A stretch of DNA of 64,000 nucleotides. Source: Diprion similis. Its lineage: Eukaryota; Arthropoda; Insecta; Hymenoptera; Diprionidae. The notes below the pieces were generated by a model. The model was not told the DNA's origin. It did no database searches and worked only from the letters and a program-made list of their open reading frames with translations. Below, piece by piece: positions 51,001 through 61,700 of this stretch (its first letter is position 1; the number at the start of each line of letters is the position of its first letter). The translations under genes and the position numbers were made by a program. The DNA lies in the NCBI RefSeq assembly GCF_021155765.1, contig NC_060112.1, positions 22,656,501 through 22,720,500 of the forward strand, read 5' to 3'.

Positions 51001-53702
51001 AATATAATTCGACGATCGATATAGCATGGAAATTATCACTTTTATATTTACATTTAACAGTCGTCGCGAACCTACGATTCGAAGAATTATTTACTTTGAG
51101 TAAAATTTCGGGAAAGCTGAGAAATTAGAATATAGCCGTAAAAATTTACTTTTCGCAAGTTTCATATATACGGAATGTCGTTACATGCGTGATACCTGCA
51201 CGTGACTCTCGGCAATCTTATGACTTCAAGGCTAAGCGGCTTCAATTTCCCAGCAACATTTCAAACTTGTCGATGTTTTTCTCGGCGTCACTTTCCATGA
51301 AAAAAAAACTTTCTAACGCAATTTTTAGAAAGACTGTTCAATCGAATAGAACAGAATAAGGATAAAGGATTCATATAAGGCATATATTAGGTCGATCGTG
51401 AAAGAAAAAAGGGCGTTTTCTCACCCCGCGAAAAATGTCACGGTTACGGAAAAGAAGCTTATAAATACGATTTGAATTCCAAACATACAAATACCTTGCG
51501 ATTCACACACGTGATAATACAAATTTACTTTCCGTTAGCACAAGTGTGTGTACATAATTACGTACCATTTCGAAAAATGAATTCTAAAGTCTCGAGGCCT
51601 GCCTCGTGCTCGGAGAGTTGAGCGAAAAAATCTTCCTTCCTCACATGTTGAACACGTGCAAAATGCAGGTAATAATATACGCGTCCTTTCACCAGCGCGA
51701 GGGCCAATCAGCGATATGACGTGAATATTGCGAATCGAGGTAAGTGTAACAACTATAAACGAAGCGGGAAATCGTCGGAAGATTAATATTTTACATCTCG
51801 TTTAACCGTGATTTAAACTTTGAAAAATTTATCGATGTCTTTGATCGAGTGCCTGCAGAGTGTGAATCGAAAAAAAAGTTAACGCCCGACGAGCCACGTG
51901 GTGGAAACAAGTAGTAGCAGCAGCGAGATGGTCAGGCGTCTCAATTAGAAGCTTACGGATCCAGCTGATGATTATACACCTGTTGCGATAGCGATATTAA
52001 TACACCTGTTCTACAATACCGGAGAGGGGAAGCGTGTTAACCAGGCATAATCATCGGCGACTAAATTCGATTTAGGTCGTTTATTTATGGCTACTTAAAG
52101 CTCACGCGAATTGTGAAACAATGGCTTTGTTCTTGCCTCGTGTTTATCGATATATTTACACATAGCGTAGGTGCCACGAATATATTTGGAACCACTGCAG
52201 TATATCCCAAAGAAGGAAATGTAAATATAAACCATATAAAGCTGAAAATAGGACGTTTCGTAAGTTATGGTAAATTTACTGAACTTATCATATCTATTAA
52301 TACTTTATAGAATGTGGACAGAGTTTAGCAACGCTTATACCGTCGAGATCATTTTCATCTCGTTGCACGCGTATCCCAAAATTACGTCAGATGTTACATT
52401 GATATATAAAATTATTTGTGAGCCCGTAGAAACTTGATTAAAACTCGACCTGGGGTCGACCTCATCTGTTCGGATTTAGTTTTTAATTTTTTTCAGTTTT
52501 CTTTTAGCCCAGAAAAAGACTTGAAATTTTCGGCAGATTTTTTAAACCGTACGGTCTTGAGTTGTGATTTTTTTTGTTCAAATACTGTGACATTCTTCAA
52601 GAAAACGGACAGCAATAACGTAAGGTCTGACAGTAAAATTTCACTGAAATAAAATGCTCGGTTTGATTCCAAGTTTCATAAAAAAGAAATTGTGAAAAAA
52701 TCTACAACCTCCCCAAAGATGATTTTTCCCACCCAAGGTAAAAAAAATTATTTTTCAACTACGTCATGATTCATGAGACCCGACTTTTTTTTTTATGAAA
52801 AAGTACATTTCTTACAAACATTTCAATACCCGGGACAGTATGCCACTGACTTTTCGTTGAAGATTGAAAACGGTTTCAAGTCCATTTGGAAGAGGCTTGG
52901 GGTATCGATGCTCAACAATATTTCGTGAAAGAATGAATAACTCGTCTTGGATGATAAAAAAAGGTTATTCCTATTTATGTTACCTGATATCTGTGTACAT
53001 AAACATGCAAACTCATGTGTGAATGGGTAAGAATTTTTTTCTGGATAGAACAGAGTTTCTTCGTAAATATATACCAACGTGCAGTCTCTTTTTAACTGAA
53101 TTTTGTAATTCATGTGTGTAGGGGAGGGTGGAGCAAAGTGGACCCCCTGGAAGTTTTTAAATAACAAGGAATAAAATTAACCCCCTCTTCTTCTTCTTAA
53201 ATATGAATTATTTAGAAATCATAATAACTCTAAGCGTTTTATTCTGATTTTAGGCATTATTTACTTAAGGGGCTCACTTAGCTCCATCCTCCCCTATACC
53301 TTTTATCTCAACTTACCTTTTTTTCGACCTTCTTTTTCGAAAACAGACTTAAATTACCGATTGGAAATTACAAAAAACAAACAGCCTTCGTGGCCTTTTA
53401 TTTTCATTTGTATAAAAAAATAAATAAAAGGTATTTTTTACATCACTACAAAATTCTTTGCATTATTTTTTTATGAAAAATTTCACAGAAAGAGGATCAT
53501 GTAGATCAGTATTAACGGTGACGACTTGAATCACGCATGAAAAAAAAATCTGCGTATATTTTAATTCACATGGACGTCATAAGGACGAGTGTAAGGGACA
53601 TTACGACGACGTGACCAACCTGCTTTGCGACTGGCTGTTGCTGCAGCTATTGGAGTAGACGGAATCAGGCACTTTAGCATTGTCGACGGACGTTACCTCC
53701 AT
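40959..53702 (-). CDS. per: Period circadian protein (PER)
   Basis: Fifteen exons on the minus strand join in frame to 1047 residues: 53620-53702, 50812-50892, 46742-46935, 45972-46102, 44858-45056, 44541-44768, 44214-44398, 43835-44119, 43034-43274, 42574-42956, 42314-42489, 42037-42194, 41698-41945, 41413-41604, 40959-41318. The start codon sits in a strong CACCATGG context. Hallmarks in order: [13 protein letters not shown] and SSGYCG near the N-terminus; a basic nuclear-localisation stretch with KKKK (about 65-77); PAS-A from about residue 164 ([31 protein letters not shown]); PAS-B from about 306 ([38 protein letters not shown]); [10 protein letters not shown] near 467; a Ser-rich segment near 550-575 typical of casein kinase targets; and [10 protein letters not shown] near the C-terminus. 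PER represses CLOCK/CYCLE in the nucleus in the circadian negative loop. No Thr-Gly repeat is seen. The link between PAS-B and [10 protein letters not shown] is short, so a small exon may be missed in 43275-43834. Confidence 0.96.
48001..48055. repeat. (TA)n microsatellite in per intron 2
   Basis: About 27 uninterrupted TA copies inside the 3.9-kb intron between per exons 2 and 3. Confidence 0.95.
49344..49703 (-). mobile_element. Compound hairpin repeat, copy C (in per intron 2)
   Basis: An inverted copy of the element at 24588-24976 and 33990-34368, so relative to the minus-strand per gene it lies in sense orientation. It keeps both hairpin units and the AATAGCTATT end. It differs by substitutions and by a 16-bp deletion in unit 1 (the segment between GCGTCACT and GCCACAAAAAG). 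The deletion length is not a multiple of three. Confidence 0.85.
51508..51900. promoter_or_regulatory. Cluster of three CACGTG E-boxes in per intron 1
   Basis: Perfect CACGTG hexamers occur at 51508-51513, 51653-51658 and 51895-51900, three in under 400 bp against a chance rate of about one per 4 kb. CLOCK/CYCLE heterodimers bind this motif in insect clock genes. The cluster lies in the 2.7-kb first intron and may be an enhancer or an alternative promoter. This is inference from motif content. Confidence 0.45.
53119..53296. mobile_element. Short foldback MITE in per intron 1
   Basis: The left end TAGGGGAGGGTGGAGCAAAG and the reverse complement of the right end TAGGGGAGGATGGAGCTAAG match over about 28 bp, ending in GTGGACCCCCT and GTGAGCCCCTT. 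The 178-bp body is AT-rich and non-coding. Each end carries a TA, as expected for insertion at a TA dinucleotide. Confidence 0.8.
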
Positions 53703-55774
53703 GGTGAATAATTGTCAATATTCGTAAATGAACTTGAATTTTTTTGCGACAAGTACTGTGCTGTACTGTACTGTCTTTGAATATATAAATCTCGTATACA
53801 CGTTAAGAAAAGGATCGTCGTTTATACCGTTCGAGTAAAATTTAGGGATCAGGAAAAGCCGGCTCTCCAGGTAAACTGTGCACCGGGCCGTTGACGATCC
53901 AGTACTGCGTTCCCCACAAGTCCACGATGTCTGGTAACCGATATCGCAATAACAGTGTTCCCAAGGCACGCTGGGCACGTGGCGAGACACACGAGTCTCC
54001 GATCCCCTCCAGGTCGCCTTTCCACCAGGCGAAGGGCAATGCTGCCGATAGCGGTTCACCGTATTTGGATTCGTAACAGCCACAACATTCCCACCCCAAC
54101 CCCTCCTTCCAAGGAACGTGCCTCGCTAAACGAGATTAAAATAGCCACCATACCGGTGAGAATCGCAACAACCTCCCACTCACCAAACCCTCGAAATGCG
54201 GGGGTGTCGTCTATTCGGGTCTTCATGCAAAACCTATTCTTAGATCAGCCGTGAGAAAGTCACTTCCGGATTCATCTCACCCTCGGGATTTGACACACGC
54301 CTCATCCTTCGTTCTACTTCAGATGAATTTCATTTCCACCCTGCTCAACCAGGCCACAGTTTTTCTAAACGGTACTGCGGATTTGTGGCTCTTCATCACA
54401 TCTTGTATGTAAGCGCGATGTTTGCTGGTACTTTTTTGCAAACTGATCGTCGTTATTCACGATATTATTTTTTTTATTATTTTTTTTTTTTTTTTGTCGA
54501 TGAGCATATTTCAACATTCTTCCCAACGGCCGGTCTTCACGTAATCAATTGTTATTGCGTGGCAACTGCTGTCTAAAAATAAGTCTACAGACCGTGTCAC
54601 ATCAGAGCTGTCAATGACCAGCATTTTCCAACACTTTCTTCTGAGAATATTTAAAAAATGTCTTTGGTTTTATTTTTTATATCCGGTATCTACATCGTAA
54701 TGTTACGTCGATTAGGAGACGGAATGTTCACAGTTTCGAATAATAGTGATCAATCCAATCGAAGAAAAAATTATTTCCAGTGGGATTCATTCCAATTTGA
54801 TTTTGAAGATATGAAACACTTTTCTGCACGTAGCTCGATACTTCGAGTCGGATAACCGGTAATACGCGTTAGAATAGAAATGTTGGCGTGAAAAGTTTTA
54901 CGATTTTCTCGAATTACCAACACTCCGATAAAAAAAAATGTCGAACTAATTGTCACAACCGCAGAAAATATTCATGGAGAAGCGTTCGTTTTATTCTAGG
55001 AAAAAATCTGCAGCGAAAATTTCACGGTTTGCGGTTTGTACTTCTTGTTACGAACAACGAGTCAAGTTTCCTGTGGGAAACGGAAATCTGGCTTGTGGAA
55101 CTCCTTGACCAAGACCGGTACTTGGGGACTTGGAAAGGAGTCAAAAATAGTTTTTCTACGATTTGATATGAAAACATTCTGAAGAAAAGCGAAGAAAGCA
55201 AAGCTTCGATTCGAATCATTTTCAGCATCGACGCAATGGAATATACGTGAATATCAAGCTTACAGTAACTCATCTCCAAAAATCCGAATCACCAACTCAA
55301 CTTTCTTCGCATCACGAATGTGTTAATTGCGGTCCAAGTACTTAGGGCTGCAACTTTGACCTAGAGTAAGCATTGCTGATTTATATGAGACGAGAAATTT
55401 CTTTAACAAATATTCTTCAATAGATTTCGTACATAAAGGCAACTAAACTCGTCACTTATCTCTCTTTCAAACAGAAAAATATAACGCTTCTGTTGCGTCA
55501 TACAATGGTTCGTGCGGTTTTTAACATTTTAATCATTCGTCGACCGACAGTTGAGGATGGATACTCCTCAGTCTTGGTCGCAATGAGAACGGTATCGGTA
55601 TCGGTTGAACTGCGTTAAACATCGTGAGCATCTATGGCTTTTTGACGAATTTAACGAACTTGGACTTAAATTTACACCGTGAGAATATTCGAGTAAACGT
55701 TTCACGCTAATCGTACAACCGCTGAGAAAATCCTTTTTAAATTAAACAAAAAATTTCGTTCAAATTGATATAGG
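53703..55774. promoter_or_regulatory. Bidirectional intergenic region between per and the receptor phosphatase gene
   Basis: The per and RPTP start codons diverge across this 2.07-kb interval, so it should contain both promoters and 5' UTRs. I see no coding exon. Open frames on both strands at about 53715-54254 have no recognisable domain and probably reflect GC-rich per leader or promoter DNA. A poly(T)-rich stretch lies near 54468-54496. Confidence 0.55.
53976..53981. promoter_or_regulatory. CACGTG E-box upstream of per
   Basis: A perfect palindromic E-box 274 bp upstream of the per start codon, in the expected place for the CLOCK/CYCLE-responsive element of insect period genes. Whether it is upstream of the transcription start or inside a leader exon is not known. 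Confidence 0.5.
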
Positions 55775-58700
55775 ATGTGCTTATTCTGGATGTTTATATC
55801 TATCTCAGTTTACCTGACGATACTATCGATGCAGAGTCACGGGGAGCTTATCGGGCTTCGAAAACATATCCATAATACACACAATCGGTGCAATGATTAC
55901 GTTTGCGGGTCAAAAGATGATCCAGCCCCGCTGGTTTTGAGTGTGGATGTCGGTGAGTCGAGAAGAATGATTGAATTGAGACACGTACCTTTGGCCATAT
56001 GTTAATGACCAATTTTTTTTTTCTTAATTATAGTAATGGTATGTCGTTAAAACTGGAATATCTGTTCGAATGTCGCCGCATAAGTTACATAACGCGTCTG
56101 GCTACACCAGCAATTAAAGCATTTTCAGAATGATGATGATAATGATTTCAAAATACATCATTTCCAGAGTTGAACGAGACTTTTGTCGCGAGCGATCCAT
56201 CTCCAAATGCAAGTGAACGGGACTGGAAATTTTTCCAGGGTGATCATGTTGAGTGGAAAAAATTTGATTCGATTGAAAATCCTGTGAAATTCCCCTTCAA
56301 CACTCGGTGGGAAGGTGCGGTGGCTGGAATGTCGTAAACCCCGTTTTTTTTATGACACATCTGAGAATATTTCTCCCGATTTTCATCACTTGACCAAATT
56401 CTTGTTAGGTACCCATTTAGGACGATTTTGATTAATATCCGTGCAATTTTATATTTTCAGGCTTTCCAGAAATAAACCTGTTGACACCACACATAGAACA
56501 TATCGAACAAAGTACTCAACGGATTCGTATATTTTCTGCCCGTTCGCAGGATAATATAACCATAGAGCTTAATGAGCCAATCATTAACGTCACCATAAAA
56601 AGAAAGGAAGTTACGATTTCATACCCCACCAACGGGTCTGTCCCGGCAAATTGGAAAAATGTGTCCCATTACACGGTAACTCTAGATGAATTATAATGCT
56701 GGAGAATAGATTTTTTTAGCCAGTCAATTCAGTGATCAATTTCCAGCGTATTTTGCAGATCCCAGATCCGAATAAGAGTTTGGATCATGACGAGTGGCGG
56801 ACATTTACTTTCGAATGGAACGTGCTCGATAGAGAAATAAGGCTGACGATGAGCAACAGTGATTTGAATATTGAGAAAAAATTTGATTATCCGATCAATC
56901 CCTCTTTCCTGGTATTTATGAGCGCTTCCGCGGCATCTGTTCGATTCCACAATTGTAAGGATAACGTGGTTGTTTCACATTCAATTGCAAACTAACGCGC
57001 GCTAAGCCCATTCAACTTACCCGAATCTGTTTCAGATCAGTACATCATCGCAACAACCCCGGGGGTGAAAACATCCTCAAAAGATTTCTTCTCTGATGAT
57101 GACCGGTTTTTTTGCATCGAAACGCTAACTAGCCTTTGCGCCACGTGTAAGCTGTACTTTCATATCGTAGATAAGAATAACAGTCGTCAAGAAATCGGAA
57201 GCATTAACAATGACAAAAAGTATATAGAAAATGACAAATTGCTGACGTGGCGTATTGACAAATTGAAAATCAACGTGCCGAAAAAAATGGCACCTCCTTT
57301 TAAAATTGAAGTCTCTACTAGCTTGGATAAAAAAAATAGCTCGGGTCGATGGGCAATAGCTAATATTCGGAAATGTCCATGTGAAGGTGAGTTCAAACAT
57401 GTTCCAGAAAGTCTATCGAATGTTTGTGATAACTCACCGTACAAGAATGTATGTACACTTTTCTCTGCAGATGCTACGAAATTTTTGTACTTTCGCGCAT
57501 GTAATGCGACTAGTGTCCAATGTCAAACATTATCCGAGGCTCAAAATCAAAGTTCCGTGATCAAGTTACGCCATGTACGTATCGGAAGGCCGGCTGGTAA
57601 GTACCGCACGACTTACAAATCAGCAACTTTATCCTCAAGTTGAATAGATAAGACTCGAATCAATCGCTATAATCATCAACCTCATTTTCTTAGGTTCAGA
57701 AAAATATATTATGTGCAATATAACAGATACATTTCGGCGATATCTGAGGACTCCTTTGGAGGATACAACAATAATCTGTACAAAAATTGGATGTTCCGTT
57801 GCCCATAGAATTAACGAAGAGTATTGCAATGGTAAGCGGAAATGTTTACACGTGCTGCAGATCTTTTTAGACTACATGAGAGAAAGAATTGTTGGCACAA
57901 CTTAATAATGTTCACTTTGCTGAATCTATACAACATTATATTATTCACACGCTGAAATATTTTCGAATTCTTTAAAAAAAAAAGGAACCAACATCGCAGC
58001 TACGATTTTAATTTTAAGTTCTGCCGCGTAAAGCTTTCAAATTTCCCCATTTTTCCCTATCGTTGTCTCGAGGAGTCAAAAAGTTTGAAACTTAGTAAAC
58101 TCCTTGTCTACAATGGTATACATATTTTATGGAAATCTTAGAGACTACAGGAGGAAGAAATTAACTCTTTTATTCGAATATAAAAATTTAAAAGTAAAGC
58201 CTTGCTACAGAACTCGGAATTCTTACGAATGAATTGGTTGATCAGAAAAGCAATTAATCGTAACATCGTCAGATGTATACTCCATTCCACTTCCATTCCA
58301 TTTTCTTGGCAAGTAAAGACGTCGTTATAGCTCGTATCGAGAAAAAAAATTACGAAAATGACGACTGTTTGAAAGCGAAATAAATTATTTCCGATTTCTT
58401 CGATGTTTGCAATTTTTTTTTTTTTTCAACAATTGTAATAATAATTTCCCAATGCCCGTGGAACAGTCTATAAAGGGATGTAGAGGACTCAAGGCCGAGC
58501 CTTTTACTATTATTGGTTGAATAACTAACCAACGTTTTCAGTAATTAGAGTCTCTGAAATCTTGTGGTTAATTATATCTGCCGATGGGCAAGTTTGGTTA
58601 GCACGTGATGTTTATTTTCGGCGTCATTATATACACTCGATCAAAGGCTTTTGATAACTGACAATGAAATGGAAACGGACTGAGGGTGCGGCTACACTGT

Positions 58701-61700
58701 GGCGACTTGGCCGTGCGACACGGTCACACGACTGAGTCGAATGACAAAGTCGATCAGAAATTGTCGACTCCTATACGATCACGTAGATCTTTTTTTTACT
58801 CGAATTCCACTGAGGATAATTTTTCATGAAAAATCATTACTAAAGAATATGATCGACAACGATTACGTTATTTTGGCTGCTACTGCTTAGATATATTGTG
58901 CACGCTAAAAGGTACAACATAGGCCGCAAAGATTTAGTGGACGCTAAAGTCTTCAAGATATGAGAAATCTAATCTCATAAGTAATCTTTTTGAAGACGAT
59001 GCTGTGATCCTCTGAATTACGAGTAAAGGCGCATTAGTGGATTTAAAAACTTTTTGCGAATATTATTCAAATGATTTGAACAAATCGCTTAACGCGATTG
59101 ACCCTATAATTGCTTGGAGTGCTTCGAAAGATGGTATTGGTCAAACATGTCACACTGTCTACAGTAAATATAATATTCGAGCAAACAGCCCTTTGATAAA
59201 AACTGACACTACATGGAAACCTGCACATGAGTCAGATATTCTATTTAGACTTACAAATTAGTCACTCGACACGTCGAGTCGCCTCACGATCAGTATAGAT
59301 GCAGCTTCAGAAACATCGCTACCACACGTAGAGTTACTCCATTTCTGGAAGGGTGAAGGAATCCTCTAAGATAAAAATCTCGACAGTCTTACTCGTAGTT
59401 TCTATTAAATAAGTAAAATTTCGTATTCACAGAAACCAACGACTCACTGGATCTGAAAGCAACCTCAATCGATATCGGTATTGTAGAAGTTCGATGGAAA
59501 AACCCGTACATAAGACGAAGTACAAACCCATTCATTTCTGCACCAATCGACTGTCATGCCAGAGTACGCATTGAATTAGTTGACACAAAACTTTTCGACT
59601 TTCCAAGGCAGAAATTTCCAAAAGAAATGAATGATTGCACTGAGAATCTATCGTTCGAACTTCCAACTGCAACGACATACCGTTTCGTCGTGACAATCGT
59701 AAATAGTTACGAACAAACACTGAACAGCGCCCTAGAGTTTTGGATCCCCGCGAGCGTGGGGTTCGGCAACAGGGATAAAGAACTGAGGGTGAAAGAAACG
59801 GACACTTCGATCGATATCAGAATTCCCAAGATCTTAAACATAACGTCGGACAGTATTGTATACATCATCGTAGAGGGAACATCGGCATGTAGCGACCAAA
59901 GCATCCCGTCGAAGTTGAGAAACCTCTTGATCAATGGGGAAGATTCCGGTAAGGCATGGATTGCTGCAAGTTTCGAGGTAACTACGAAAACAGATCAATT
60001 TTTCCTCCACCGTACCGTAATTTTTATCCGTCAATCCTGCTGTTTTTCTTGAAACGTTTCAGGATCCGAAAATGGTGTCTCGAAAATACTCGATTGAGAA
60101 GATCCCGACCGATAAGAAATCGCAAAAGTGTCATTTACTCCCCACAGAAACTTATTACGTGACCGTGGCTGTCGTGAACTCGACCGGCCCAGTGTTTGCC
60201 AATATAACTTCAAAACCTATTACTCTGAAAACGTTCCCTAGTCCAAGGACCTCCAAAACTGACAACGCGCAAACCCTAGAGTGGTTTTATATCGTTTTGA
60301 TATTAGCCTTGTGTCTTCTTACAATCACTTTCGCGGTGTTCCTTTTCTCTACAGTCTGGTGAGCATGTCTTGTTATCCAACCTAATTTGAGTCGAACAAT
60401 TGAACCATTAGCCTTGAGTTCCGAATACTTTCCAGGAAACGAATGAAATCACGGACCATGTACAACGATGAAATAACCTTGATCTCGCCCGTTGGTACAC
60501 CTGGCGATTGGCAGTTCGATGGCTGTTCAAATCCAGTCAAGCTAAAACAGTTCGAACAGTACGTGAAGGATGCCGTTGCGAATGGAGACCTTGAACTTCA
60601 ATTCAGGGTAACGAACGGCCACATTCGTGTACCGAACTTCTGGATTTGTCATTGACACGCGTTTTGATAAGCTCTTGAAGGCCGAAGTTCTCACAAACTC
60701 CTCATGTATGCCCTCGATCTTGGCAATCGACAGAAGACGGTCAAGACGTACTAGAGTATCAGCTTGGTCAATGTATCTCACAATTAGCTTTCACTGTACA
60801 TTTGTTTCACATCCATCATTATCATTGACATAAACGAAATTTGTTTTTGATCGAAGAACGGTCAGTGTTAATCGAGATGCTTTTTTCTGTGTTACAGAAT
60901 CTACCAACAGGACTTCTGCTCCCTCACCGCTTTGCAAGTTTACCGCAGAATAAAACAAAAAATAGAGACGAAAATTTCATAGCCTGTACGTATTACTTAA
61001 ATTACGGATGAAGCAAATAAAGATCTCAAGAGAGATGCTACAGAATTGTGCAAATATGTTGGGGTGTAGTAAATGACTGTACTCAATGTATCGTATTTGG
61101 ATACACTTTGCGTCCCATGTCCATGTATTTGCTAAATAATGCTTCGGCACAATTATTGTATTAAGACAGAATAACCTTGACCATTTCACAATCAATTCAT
61201 TCACGTGAATAGTGGCCACAGTTAGATCAGACGACTCTCATGATTTCGTGAAATGTACGAACGTCAGTCCAAAACGTGGGACTTAACATACTGACGTTCG
61301 CACAAAACTCACGTTTCGTTTCGGTGCTAGTGATACATGCAATTCCTGTCGATCAGTTTACGCCCCTTCACGTCCCTCCAATTCAATTTACTTGTCACTG
61401 TTCACAGATGACCATTCGCGAGTGATTCTCGCCAAACGTTCCTGCAGTGTTGGCTCCCATTATATTAATGCCAACTACATTCCGGTGAGACAACAGAAGC
61501 TTGATTAAAAAATATTGTTAAGCAGCCGTGACTCGCGGATTGATTCACACGTAAGACGTTGCATGATTTAGGGCTACCGCAAAGAAAAGGGCTACATCGC
61601 GACGCAAGCTCCGATGCCAGAAACGGTAGTGGATTTCTGGAAAATGATCTGGCAGGAGGAAGTTTCGGTCGTTTGCATGCTGATGAAGATCACCGAGGGT

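Noticed and set aside
53715..54099. Minus-strand open frames just upstream of the per start
   Set aside because: No known domain, and both strands are open in several frames; more likely per leader or promoter DNA.
59948..60062. Alternative donor CCG|GTAAGG at 59950 in the RPTP gene
   Set aside because: Joining it to the next acceptor gives an early stop; the GTAACT donor at 59978 keeps frame and leads into the membrane segment.
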